Assembly (NCBI GenBank): GCA_030066905.1
Contig: JASJAR010000040.1
Location: forward strand, 1 to 63,691
From: Paracoccaceae bacterium
Lineage (GTDB): Bacteria; Pseudomonadota; Alphaproteobacteria; Rhodobacterales; Rhodobacteraceae
DNA length: 63,691 nt
Direction of reading: 5' to 3'
Within the stretch, counting starts at the first letter, position 1, and every line of letters starts with the position of its first letter. Below are positions 15,229 to 24,800 of this stretch, one piece after another. Position numbers and translations under genes: made by a program. The notes below the pieces were generated by a model. The model did no database searches. It had not been told where the DNA came from and worked only from the letters and a program-made list of their open reading frames with translations.

Positions 15229-16797
15229 ATGGTATTGTCCAGCACGGTTCTGGCTACGTTGTTGGCGGCGTCTTCGGTCGCTGCCGCCCTGCTCGCGCTA
15301 GCCGCCGCCGCCCGATTCGGCCCGCAGGGCCGGTTGGGGCGCCGGGCGACCCATCGGCCGTCGGCGAACGACGGCATCGTCTTTCTCTTCGATCAGGCCG
15401 AACTCGTCGACGCGACCCGGGCCGGCGAACGGCTGATCGCCGCGGCCCCCACGGGCGGCACCGACTGGACGCGGCTTTTGTCCCTACTGACCCCCGAATT
15501 TCCCGATCTTGCCGGACGGGTCGACAGCCTCGCCGCCGAAGGCGTCCAGGTCTTCACCTCGCAGGACACCGCCACCCAGCTCACCGCGGAATGGCGCGAT
15601 GGGCTGCGCCGCCTGACCATTGTTGACGAGGACATCGCCGCGGCGCCCGCCCGGATCGATGCGCACAACCTCGCCGCCCTCGAACGCGAGCTCGAGATCC
15701 TCAGGGCCAATACCGATCTCGCCCCTGCACCGGTCTGGCGCCAGAAGCGCGAGGGCGGCGAGATCACCTGGTTCAACCGTGTCTACCTTGAAGAATTGCG
15801 CCGCCTCCGCGGACCCGACGCGGCGGAACGCTGGCCGATAGCCCCGATCTTCGATGCCGAGGCCGTCTCCGAGGCGGCGCGCAAGAAATCCCCGCTCCGG
15901 GCCGCAGCTGGGAAACAGGATCAGGAAAGCTGGTACGACGTCCATGTTCGGGACGACGGCGACGAACTCGTGTGCGCCGCCGTCAATGTCGACCGGCTGG
16001 TCGGCACCGAACGCCAGCTGCGCGGCTTCATGCAGACGCTGACCAAGACCTTCGCCGACCTCGACGCGGGCCTCGCGATCTTCGACCGCTCCCGGCGGCT
16101 CGTCATGTTCAACCCCGCCCTCGGCGATCTCACCGGCCTGCCGCCGGGCTTTCTTGCGGCCCACCCCACGTTGTTCGGCGTGTTGGACCGGATGCGGGAT
16201 CTCGGTCGGGTCCCCGAACCGCGCAACTACACCGAATGGCGCAAGCGGATGACAGAGCTCGAATCAGACGCCGCAGACGGGTTCTTCGCCGAAACCTGGG
16301 CTTTGCCGAGCGGGGAGACACTCCGGGTCACGGGCCGGCCGCATCCCGACGGGGCCATCGCCTTCATATTCGAGGACATCAGCGCCGAGATCAGGCTCAC
16401 CCGCCGCTTCCGGTCCGAGCTCGAGGTCAGCCAGGCGGTGATCGACACGCTGGAAGACGGGGTTGCGGTGTTCTCCGCCGCAGGCGTTCTGGCCCTTTCG
16501 AATCGCGCCTATGCCGAGCTCTGGGGCGAGGACCCCATGGCCCGGCTCGACCACGCCACGCTCGCCGACATCCTCCAGATCTGGGCGGCACGCACGGCAC
16601 CCACCGCCCTCTGGGTCGATGTCGAGACCTATCTTCGCAACGCGGCCGGCAGGGCCCCCTGGACAACGGAGGCTATGCTCCTCGACGGGCGGGGCGTGTC
16701 CTGCCAGTTCAGCCCGCTTCCCGGCGGCGCGACGATGGTCCGGTTCAGTCCGAGCGCCACGCTTGCCGGTGACGTGAGGTTCCGCCGCCGCGCCTGA
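15229..16797 (+). CDS. Membrane-anchored PAS-domain protein without a kinase domain
   Basis: The start is ATG at 15229 after GGGGGATTGA; the frame is open upstream through the end of regB but lacks a ribosome site there. The 522-residue protein has one N-terminal membrane helix (about 5-27), a linker with helical segments, and two PAS-like domains at about residues 265-375 (LDAGLAIFDRSRRLVMFNP) and 410-510 (LEDGVAVFSAAGVLALSNRA). It ends after the second PAS without a histidine-kinase, cyclase or output domain. Related Rhodobacterales proteins lie just before tsaE. It probably senses a small ligand or redox change and works by protein contacts. An exact CtrA box precedes it. Confidence 0.8.
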   Translation: MVLSSTVLATLLAASSVAAALLALAAAARFGPQGRLGRRATHRPSANDGIVFLFDQAELVDATRAGERLIAAAPTGGTDWTRLLSLLTPEFPDLAGRVDSLAAEGVQVFTSQDTATQLTAEWRDGLRRLTIVDEDIAAAPARIDAHNLAALERELEILRANTDLAPAPVWRQKREGGEITWFNRVYLEELRRLRGPDAAERWPIAPIFDAEAVSEAARKKSPLRAAAGKQDQESWYDVHVRDDGDELVCAAVNVDRLVGTERQLRGFMQTLTKTFADLDAGLAIFDRSRRLVMFNPALGDLTGLPPGFLAAHPTLFGVLDRMRDLGRVPEPRNYTEWRKRMTELESDAADGFFAETWALPSGETLRVTGRPHPDGAIAFIFEDISAEIRLTRRFRSELEVSQAVIDTLEDGVAVFSAAGVLALSNRAYAELWGEDPMARLDHATLADILQIWAARTAPTALWVDVETYLRNAAGRAPWTTEAMLLDGRGVSCQFSPLPGGATMVRFSPSATLAGDVRFRRRA

Positions 16798-16840
16798 TCC
16801 CGCCTTGCGGGCGCCATCGGGGGCGGGCACACTCGCGCCG

Positions 16841-17326
16841 ATGACCGCGACCGCGCTGGCCCCGATTTACCTGTCGAGTCCCGAGGCGACCGCCGCTCTC
16901 GCCGAGCGGTTGGCACCGTTTCTGGTGCCTGGCGACATCATCTGCCTCGAAGGGCCGCTCGGTGCCGGCAAGACCCATTTTGCCCGGAGCCTGATCGCCG
17001 CACTTACCGGCGAGACCGACATTCCGTCCCCCACCTATACGCTCGTGCAGACCTATCGGGGCCCCGCTTGCGACATCTGGCATGCCGATCTCTACCGCCT
17101 GAGCGATCCCGCCGAGGTCGCTGAGCTCGGTCTTTCGGAGGCATTCGAGGCCGATATCTCGCTCATCGAATGGCCCGACCGGCTCGGCCCGGTCCCCCCT
17201 GCCTTGTGGCTGCGGTTCGACCCTGTCGACGAGCCCGAAGCCCGGCGCCTGACACTATCGGCACCCGAAGGTCGCTGGAGCGCGATTGTCGATCCGGTTT
17301 TCTCCAGAGCCGCAGCCCATGCCTGA
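16841..17326 (+). CDS. tsaE: tRNA t6A biosynthesis ATPase TsaE
   Basis: TsaE is the small P-loop ATPase that recycles the TsaBD complex during threonylcarbamoylation of tRNA A37. The 161-residue protein carries Walker A GPLGAGKTHFARSLI, the switch PSPTYTLVQTY, HADLYRLSDPAEVAELGL and the WPDRLG motif near the end. The start is ATG at 16841, chosen over an earlier frame start that adds a non-conserved tail. It leads a cluster with amgK, murU, addB and addA in which each gene overlaps the next. Confidence 0.95.
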   Translation: MTATALAPIYLSSPEATAALAERLAPFLVPGDIICLEGPLGAGKTHFARSLIAALTGETDIPSPTYTLVQTYRGPACDIWHADLYRLSDPAEVAELGLSEAFEADISLIEWPDRLGPVPPALWLRFDPVDEPEARRLTLSAPEGRWSAIVDPVFSRAAAHA

Positions 17327-18305
17327 CGCGTTTCTTGCCGCAGCCGGGTGGGGCGGCGCGACACGAACGCCGCTTGCGGGCGACGCCTCGCGTCGGCTCT
17401 ATGAGCGGCTGACCCTTGGCGAGGCCCGGGCGGTCCTGATGATCGCGCCCGAGGGCAGTGCGGCCGATATCCGCCGCTTCGCCGATCTCGCGGCCCATCT
17501 CCGCGGGCTGGGGCTTTCGGCGCCCAATGTCCTGGCAGACAACGCCGAGGCCGGGCTGATGCTGCTGGAAGACTTCGGCGATCGTCTCTATCCCGCCGCA
17601 ATCGCCGCTGAACCGGCCCTCGAACCGAGGCTCTATCGCGCGGCAATCGACTGTCTGTTCGTCCTTCAGAGAGCCGCCCCGCCGTCCGGCATCACCGTCT
17701 TTTCAGCGGGCGAAATGGCCGATCAGGCGAGCCTCGCCTTCACCGCCTATGGGAGGGCCGACCCTGGGCGGCAACGCGGTTTTGCCGAAGCTCTTGAGGA
17801 GGCGCTCGAAAAGGTCGCCGGGCCCCCCGTGCTCATGCTGCGCGACTTTCACGCAGAGAATCTCTTCTGGCTTCCCGACCGCGCCGGCCCGGCCGCGGTC
17901 GGCCTCATTGACTTTCAGGACGCCCGCCTCGCCTCTCCGCTCTACGACATAGTGTCCCTGCTCTGGGACGCCCGCCGGGACCTCGACATCGGGCTGAGAT
18001 CAAACCTTCTCAAAAGGGTCGCCGACCGTCTCGGACGGACCTTCGCCGACATCTCGGCCGATACGGCCACACTCCTTCTGCAACGAAATCTCCGGATCCT
18101 CGGCATCTTCACCCGCCTCGCGTTACAGGACGGCAAACCGAGATATCTCGACCATGTGCCCCGTGTCTGGGGCTATATCGAAGAGGCGCTCGCCGCGCCA
18201 CATCTTGCGCCCCTCGCCCCACTCGTACGCCAGGGCCTCCCGGCGCCGACGGAGGCCTACCTTGCGCGTTTCCGCAGCACATGCCAACCGACCCCGACGC
18301 CCTGA
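17319..18305 (+). CDS. amgK: Anomeric MurNAc/GlcNAc kinase AmgK-like phosphotransferase
   Basis: The 328-residue protein has the aminoglycoside phosphotransferase fold of AmgK, which phosphorylates MurNAc and GlcNAc at C1 during peptidoglycan recycling. Visible signs are the N-terminal GGATRTPLAGDASRRLYERL, the catalytic LMLRDFHAENLFW (Brenner-type HxD replaced by RDFHxxN, normal here) and the metal-binding VGLIDFQDARLASPLYD. The ATG at 17319 lies inside the end of tsaE. The next gene encodes the matching MurU nucleotidyltransferase, which makes the AmgK assignment more likely than a drug kinase. Confidence 0.87.
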   Translation: MPDAFLAAAGWGGATRTPLAGDASRRLYERLTLGEARAVLMIAPEGSAADIRRFADLAAHLRGLGLSAPNVLADNAEAGLMLLEDFGDRLYPAAIAAEPALEPRLYRAAIDCLFVLQRAAPPSGITVFSAGEMADQASLAFTAYGRADPGRQRGFAEALEEALEKVAGPPVLMLRDFHAENLFWLPDRAGPAAVGLIDFQDARLASPLYDIVSLLWDARRDLDIGLRSNLLKRVADRLGRTFADISADTATLLLQRNLRILGIFTRLALQDGKPRYLDHVPRVWGYIEEALAAPHLAPLAPLVRQGLPAPTEAYLARFRSTCQPTPTP

Positions 18306-18976
18306 TGATCTTCGCCGCCGGGTTCGGCACCCGGATGGGCGGGCTGACGGCCGAGCGGCCGAAACCGCTGCTGGAGCTCGGGGGTGCGACCCTGCTCGAC
18401 CGGGCCATCGCCACCGCCCACGGCGCCGGTATCGGGCGTATCGTCGTCAACGCCCACTACCATGCCGACCAGGTGGCCGGTGCGGTCGCACCCCATGGCA
18501 TCGCGGTGTCCCACGAGGCGCCCGACATCCTCGAAACCGGCGGCGGGCTGCGGCAGGCGCATCCCATGCTCGGGGCGGACGTCGCCTATACGCTCAATCC
18601 CGATGCCGTGTTTCTCGGCCCCAATCCTCTGCTCGCACTCCGCGAGGCGTGGCGCAACATTGACACCGGAGCCCTCCTTCTCCTCGTCCCCCCCAAGGCC
18701 GCGCATATGCGAAACGGCGGCGGCGACTTCGTGCTTGGCCCGGGCGGCGCGCTGACGCGTCCTGGCCCGATGATCTATACCGGCGCCCAGATCGTTGACA
18801 TGCGCGGCCTCGAAGACATCGAGGAGACGGCCTTTTCCATCAATCTCTACTGGAACCGTCTGGCCGCCGAAGGGCGTCTCCATGGCGTGGTGTATGACGG
18901 GGACTGGTGCGATGTGGGGACGCCGGCAGCCCTAGATCGCGCGGAGGCCCTGCTTCCGGGATCCCCCGATGACTGA
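18281..18976 (+). CDS. murU: MurNAc-1-phosphate uridylyltransferase MurU-like
   Basis: The 231-residue sugar-phosphate nucleotidyltransferase would turn MurNAc-1-phosphate into UDP-MurNAc, feeding salvaged wall sugar back into peptidoglycan synthesis and bypassing MurA/MurB. The signature FAAGFGTRMGGLTAERPKPL (nucleotide-binding loop with the catalytic lysine), the LNPDAVF metal site and GDWCDVGTP at the end are all present. The start ATG at 18281 overlaps amgK by 25 bases; an internal ATG at 18305 is possible. The adjacent kinase supports MurU over other nucleotidyltransferases such as GlmU- or RfbA-like enzymes. Confidence 0.87.
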   Translation: MPTDPDALMIFAAGFGTRMGGLTAERPKPLLELGGATLLDRAIATAHGAGIGRIVVNAHYHADQVAGAVAPHGIAVSHEAPDILETGGGLRQAHPMLGADVAYTLNPDAVFLGPNPLLALREAWRNIDTGALLLLVPPKAAHMRNGGGDFVLGPGGALTRPGPMIYTGAQIVDMRGLEDIEETAFSINLYWNRLAAEGRLHGVVYDGDWCDVGTPAALDRAEALLPGSPDD

Positions 18977-21878
18977 CGCCCGTCTTTTCGCCGTCCCACT
19001 CGGGGCGCCCTACCCCGCCGCTTTTGCCGAGGGCTTTCATGCCCGGTTCGGGGCGCTGAAGCCCGCCGAGATCGCCCGGATCACGATCTACGCCAACACC
19101 CGGCGCATGGCCGGCGCCATCGCGGAGGCGTTGGCCGCGCGCGCGCCTTGCCTTCTGCCGCGGATCAGGACCATAGCCGATCTCGGTCTTGAGCCCGCCG
19201 CGCTGACAGTGCCGCCGCCGGTCGATGCCCTGCGGCTGCGGCTCGAACTCAGCCATTTGACCCGGGAGTTGCTGTCGAACGACCCGACGATCGCACCGGT
19301 CGACGCTGCTTTCGACATCGCCGGCTCGCTCCTGCGGGTTCTCGGCGAGATGGCCGGCGAAGGGGTCTCGGTCGAGCGGTTGCGCGACCTCGATCTTGCC
19401 GATCATTCCGCCCACTGGACGCGCAGCCTCGGCTTCATCGATCTGGTGTCGCGCTATCTCGATCTGAGGGGTGGCGCGCTTGAGGCCGAAGCGCAGCAGC
19501 GGGCGGTGGTCGAGGCCGTCACGAACCGCTGGCAGGAGGCTCCGCCCGGCAATCCCGTCGTTGTCGCGGGATCGACCGGTTCGCGCGGCACGACCCGGAT
19601 TCTGATGGAGGCCGTGGCGCGCAGCCATCTCGGCCATGTCGTTCTTCCGGGCTTCGACACCACCTTGCCGGCCCCGATCTGGGACAGCCTCGGCGAGGGC
19701 CACCCGCAATACCGGTTCAGGGCCCTTTTCGAGGCGCTCGCGCTTCGGCCGGACGATGTCGAGGCCTGGGCCGGCGTCCAGTCTGATCCCGACCGCGGGC
19801 GCGTCCTGTCGCTGGCCCTGCGGCCACCGCCGGTGACCGATCAGTGGCGGTCGGAAGGTGCGGCCCTGCCCGGGCTCTCCGGAGCGCTGGCGAAGGTCAG
19901 CCTCGTTGAGGCACCCGGTCCGCGCGTCGAGGCCGTGGCCATCGCGCTGGGGATGCGCGATGCCGTGGACCGGGGGCTGCGCGTCGCTCTCGTAACGCCC
20001 GACAGGGTACTGACCCGGCGGATCGCCGCCGCGCTGACGCGGTGGGGGATCGAACCCGACGACAGCGCCGGCCGGCCATTGGCGCTCTCGGCGCCGGGCC
20101 GCTTGCTTCGTCAGGTCGCGCCGTGCCTGACGGAGGTTCCGGACGCCGGCGTTCTCCTCGCCCTGCTGAAGCACCCATTGGTGGCGACCGGAGGCGACCG
20201 GGGGCCGCATCTTCTGCACACCCGCGAACTGGAACTCTGGCTCCGCCGCCGCGGCGCGCCCCTCACCGGCGCTGAAACGCTCCACATCTGGGCCGGCCAG
20301 GACCCCGGGCGCATCGCCTGGACGCAGTGGCTGGCGCCACTCCTCGCCCCCCTCGCCGCACGACCTGAAACCCTCGTTGAATGGCTGTCGGCTCTGGTCC
20401 GCCGGACCGAGGCCTTCGCCGCCGGCCCCGGCCGCCGCCCCAGCGAAGAACTCTGGGCCGGACCACCGGGTGAGGCCGCCCGTCAGGCGCTGGACGCACT
20501 GACCGACGCGGCCCCCAATGCCGGCCCCGTCACGCCCCGGGAGGCCGCGCGAATTCTCGACGGCGTGCTGCAGGACGAGGTCCGCGATCCGGTCCTGCCC
20601 CATGCCGATGTGATGATCCGGGGTACTATCGAGGTCCGGGCGCTGGAGGCGGACCTAGTGATCCTCGCAGGTCTCAACGACGGTGTCTGGCCCCCCGCCC
20701 CAGAGCCAGACCCCTGGCTCAACAGGGCGTTGCGGAGGCAGGCCGGTCTTCTGTCGCCTGAACGGCGCACGGGGCTTTCGGCGCACGATTTCGAGATGGG
20801 CTTTCATGCGCCGGAGGTCTGGATCAGTCGGACCCTACGCGATGACGAAGGCGAAACTGTCCCCTCCCGCTGGCTCAATCGCCTGATCGGCCTCGTCGGC
20901 GGCCTCGACGCGACCGGAGGCCCCGAGACGCTGAAGGAAATGCGCGCCAGAGGCAGACGGTGGGTCCGTCTTGCGGAAGGGCTCGACCGGCGCGCGCGCA
21001 CCGAACCCCCGGCCGCCCGCCCCGCGCCGCGCCCTCCCGAGGACCATCGGCCGCGCACGCTCACCGTGACCGAAATTCAGAAACTCATCCGCGACCCTTA
21101 CGCGATCTATGCCCGGCGCATCCTCGGCCTCCGCGCCCTGCCAGCCCCCGTCCACACCGCCGATGCCCGGCTCCGGGGCGACGTCCTCCACAAGATCGTC
21201 GAGCGCTTCGTAAAGGCGGGTGTCACCGGCGATCCGACACCCGACCGGGCCGAGTTTCTCGCCATCGCAAAGGAGGCATTGGCCGCCGAAGTCCCCTGGC
21301 CGGTCACCCGGACATTGTGGCTCGCCCGGCTCGACCGCATCGCCGATGGACTTCTTGCTGGCGAGTACGACCGGCAATCGGTCGGGCGCCCGGCTGCCTT
21401 CGAGACCGCAGGGATGATGACGCTCGACCAGCCATCCTTCACCCTCGTCGGGAAGGCCGACCGGATCGACCGGCGCGGCGACGGACTGGCGATCTACGAC
21501 TACAAATCGGGACGCCTGCCCACAGCGAAGGAAATTCGGTTCTTCGACCGACAACTCCTTCTCGAGGCGGTGATGGTGGAAGCGGGCGCCTTTGAAGTCC
21601 TCGGTGCCGCCACCGCCGCCGAAATCGGGCATATCGGTCTGGGCGCCAGTGCCGACGTCCGCCGCTACGCTCTCGACGGCTCCGGCGAACCGGGGTTCGA
21701 AACAGAGACTGTTCTTGCCGAGTTCCGCCGTCTCATCGCCGCCTACCTTTCCTCCGAGCAGGGCTTCGCCGCCCGGCGCGCGATGGAGACCGTCCGCTAC
21801 GAGGGCGATTACGATCACCTCGCCCGCTACGGCGAATGGGACGACACGATGCCCCCCGTTCCCGAGGACATGGCATGA
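18969..21878 (+). CDS. addB: Double-strand break repair protein AddB
   Basis: AddB partners AddA in the nuclease-helicase that resects double-strand breaks and loads RecA. The 969-residue protein is of the alphaproteobacterial type. The N-terminal helicase-like region has no Walker A loop (it starts FAVPLGAPYPAAFAEGFHAR), and the C-terminal RecB-like nuclease has the catalytic DRIDRRGDGLAIYDYKSGRL (about residues 830-850). Only two cysteines are seen, so the four-cysteine iron-sulfur cluster of Bacillus AddB appears to be missing. It overlaps murU at its start and addA at its end (ATGA). Confidence 0.95.
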   Translation: MTDARLFAVPLGAPYPAAFAEGFHARFGALKPAEIARITIYANTRRMAGAIAEALAARAPCLLPRIRTIADLGLEPAALTVPPPVDALRLRLELSHLTRELLSNDPTIAPVDAAFDIAGSLLRVLGEMAGEGVSVERLRDLDLADHSAHWTRSLGFIDLVSRYLDLRGGALEAEAQQRAVVEAVTNRWQEAPPGNPVVVAGSTGSRGTTRILMEAVARSHLGHVVLPGFDTTLPAPIWDSLGEGHPQYRFRALFEALALRPDDVEAWAGVQSDPDRGRVLSLALRPPPVTDQWRSEGAALPGLSGALAKVSLVEAPGPRVEAVAIALGMRDAVDRGLRVALVTPDRVLTRRIAAALTRWGIEPDDSAGRPLALSAPGRLLRQVAPCLTEVPDAGVLLALLKHPLVATGGDRGPHLLHTRELELWLRRRGAPLTGAETLHIWAGQDPGRIAWTQWLAPLLAPLAARPETLVEWLSALVRRTEAFAAGPGRRPSEELWAGPPGEAARQALDALTDAAPNAGPVTPREAARILDGVLQDEVRDPVLPHADVMIRGTIEVRALEADLVILAGLNDGVWPPAPEPDPWLNRALRRQAGLLSPERRTGLSAHDFEMGFHAPEVWISRTLRDDEGETVPSRWLNRLIGLVGGLDATGGPETLKEMRARGRRWVRLAEGLDRRARTEPPAARPAPRPPEDHRPRTLTVTEIQKLIRDPYAIYARRILGLRALPAPVHTADARLRGDVLHKIVERFVKAGVTGDPTPDRAEFLAIAKEALAAEVPWPVTRTLWLARLDRIADGLLAGEYDRQSVGRPAAFETAGMMTLDQPSFTLVGKADRIDRRGDGLAIYDYKSGRLPTAKEIRFFDRQLLLEAVMVEAGAFEVLGAATAAEIGHIGLGASADVRRYALDGSGEPGFETETVLAEFRRLIAAYLSSEQGFAARRAMETVRYEGDYDHLARYGEWDDTMPPVPEDMA

Positions 21879-24800
21879 GTCGCGACGACGCGAGCCTTGC
21901 CCAGGTCGACGCGGCCAACCCCGCCGTTTCGACATGGCTTACCGCCAATGCGGGATCGGGCAAGACCAAGGTACTGACCGACCGGGTCACCCGGCTTCTC
22001 CTCGACGGCGTCGACCCCGAGGGCGTCCTGTGTCTGACCTACACCAAAGCAGCGGCGGCCGAGATGCAGAACCGGCTCTTCCGGCGCCTGGGCGACTGGG
22101 CGATGATGGACGACCGCGACCTGCGCATGGCGCTGGGGGAGACCGGTGTCATCGGCTCGCCGGACCTTGCCACAGCGCGGACGCTCTTTGCCCGGGCCAT
22201 CGAAACGCCCGGCGGCATCAAGATCCAGACGATCCACGCATTCTGTGCAATGCTCCTGCGCCGGTTCCCGCTCGAGGCCGGAGTTTCACCGGGGTTCCGC
22301 GAACTCGACGATGCCGAAGCAGCCGACCTGCGCCAGGCAGTTGTGGACGACCTGGCCCAGTCCGGCGCTGGGGAGATCGAAGCGATTGCCGCTTATCTCT
22401 CCACCGACGATCTGTCCGAGCTTACGGCCTCGGTGGCCGATGCGGCGTCCCATTTCGGGGCCGGGCTCAGCCGACAGACGCTCGCGGATTGTATTGGCAT
22501 TTCACCGCGCATCACCCCCCAGAACCTCTGGGACGACCTGCTCGGCGGAAACGGCGCCACCATGATCGGCCATCTGAAAGCGGCACTGGCGAAGGGTTCG
22601 GCGAGCGACATCAAGGCCCTTGCCAAGCTGGCGCCTGTCGATCCGGCTGTGCCGAGGGCAGGCGATCACGCGATTCTCGAGGAGCTGTTTCTGACCGGCG
22701 CGTCGTCGAAAGCGCCGTTTTCGGCCAAGGCCGGTAAGTTCCCGACGAAAGCCGCCCGCGCCGCCATGGGGCCGGCAGCGGAGGCCCTCGATACTATGAT
22801 GGCCCGCGCAGAGAACCTGCGCGAGCCCCGCCTCGCCCTCGCCGCGCTTGAAAAGGCTGACGCCTTGCGCCGGTTCGCGCAAGCCTTTCTTCCGGCCTAT
22901 GCCGATGCCAAGGCCGCCCGCGGCGTGCTCGATTTCTCCGATCTCATCGCTTCGGCCAACCGCCTGCTCTCCGATCCCTGCGTCGCGGACTGGGTGCTTT
23001 ACCGGATCGACGGCAATATCGACCACATTCTGGTCGACGAGGCGCAGGATACCTCGCCGACCCAATGGGAGGTCATCCGCAAGCTCTCGGCGGAGATGAC
23101 GGCCGGAAAGGGGGCCCGCGACGATGTCATGCGCACGCTTTTCGTCGTCGGCGACCTCAAGCAGTCGATCTATTCGTTCCAGGGCGCCGACCCGGCAGCG
23201 ATGGAAGAGATGCGCGCCCATTTCGCCGAGCGACTGCGGGGAGGAAAGGGGCTGGCGACCCGCAAGCTCGTCTACTCCTTCCGCAGCGCGCCGGCGATCC
23301 TGCAAGCGGTCGACAGGACCTTCACCGGCGCCCGCGCCGGGGGGCTCGAGGCCGCGCTCGACCATATCGCGTTCCGGTCGGACCTTCCCGGACGGGTCGA
23401 CCTCTGGCCCATCGAAACCCCGGGCGCCAAGGACGAGGACCCGCCCTGGTACGATCCCGTCGACCGCGTGCAGGAAAGCCACCCGCAGGCCCGCCTCGCC
23501 CGCCGCATTGCCGCCGAGATCGCGCGCTGGGTCAGAACAGAGACCATTCCGGCCAGAAACGGCGCCTTTCGGCCCGTCACCGAAAGCGATGTGCTGATCC
23601 TCGTGCAGGGCCGAAACGCGCTCTTTCACCAGATCATTCGTGCCTGCAAGACCGAGGGGCTGACCGTTGCCGGAGCCGACCGGATGCGCATTCAGTCCGA
23701 GCTTGCCGCGCGCGACATCATGGCGGTCCTTGCCTTCCTTGTCCTTCCCGAGGACGACCTCTCCCTCGCCGCCGCTCTGCGGTCTCCGCTTTTCGGCTGG
23801 AGCGAGAAGGACCTCTACCGCCTCGCCCAACCGCGCGGCGGCGCCTACCTGTGGGAAGCGCTCCGCGCGCAGGCTCAGGAGCGCAGCGCAACGCTCGACA
23901 TCTTGGGCGACCTGCGCCGCCAGTCCGATTTCCAGCGCCCCTTCGAGATCATCGAGCGGCTGCTCACGCGCCATGGGGGCCGGGCGCGGCTCGTCGCCCG
24001 TCTCGGTCGCGAAGCCGAGGAAGGCATCGACGCGCTTCTGGGCGAAGCGATGCGCTACGAACAACAGGAGCCGCCCAGCCTGACCGGGTTTCTCGCCTGG
24101 CAGGCCCGGCAATCGACCGAAATCAAGCGGCAGGCCGCCGGGGCGGAAGCCGGTATCCGCGTAATGACGGTGCATGGCGCGAAGGGTCTCGAAAGCCCGA
24201 TCGTGATTCTTCCCGACACGCTCCGCGACCGCACCCCGCCGCTACCGCCGGTCCTGCGAGCCGGAGGCGGGATTCCGTTCTGGTCGGTTCCCGCCGCCGA
24301 GCGGCCGCGCGTTCTTGCGGATGCGGCCCTCGCCCAGGCCCGAGCCGAGGCCGAGGAACGACGCCGGCTTCTCTACGTGGCGATGACGCGAGCCGAGAAC
24401 TGGCTGGTCGTCGCCGGGGCAGGGGAGCCGCCGCAAAAGGGCGCGACGTGGTACGAGGCCGTGGCCGACGGTCTCGTAGCCGCCCATGCCGGCCCGGCGA
24501 GCCTCCCGGACGGAACCGAATTCCTGCGTCTCGAGAGCGGCCGGTGGTCCGGACCGGTTGTCGCTCCGGAAGATATGCCGGAGACCGCAACCGAAGACCC
24601 CGCCTGGCTCGACACACCCGACCGGGCACCGCCCGAAACCCGGCAGCCTCTTGTGCCGTCGGGCCTCGGCGGCGCGAAGTCGCTGCCCGGCGAAGTCGAG
24701 GCCGAGGGTCGCGACGGCGACCCGCTGGCCTACGGCACCGGGCTTCACCTCCTCCTCGAGCATCTCCCGGGCCTGCCATCGGAGCTGCGAGGAGCCGCCA

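Noticed and set aside
18840..20603. 587-codon minus-strand frame opposite addB
   Set aside because: Shadow of addB; no ribosome site or conserved domain.
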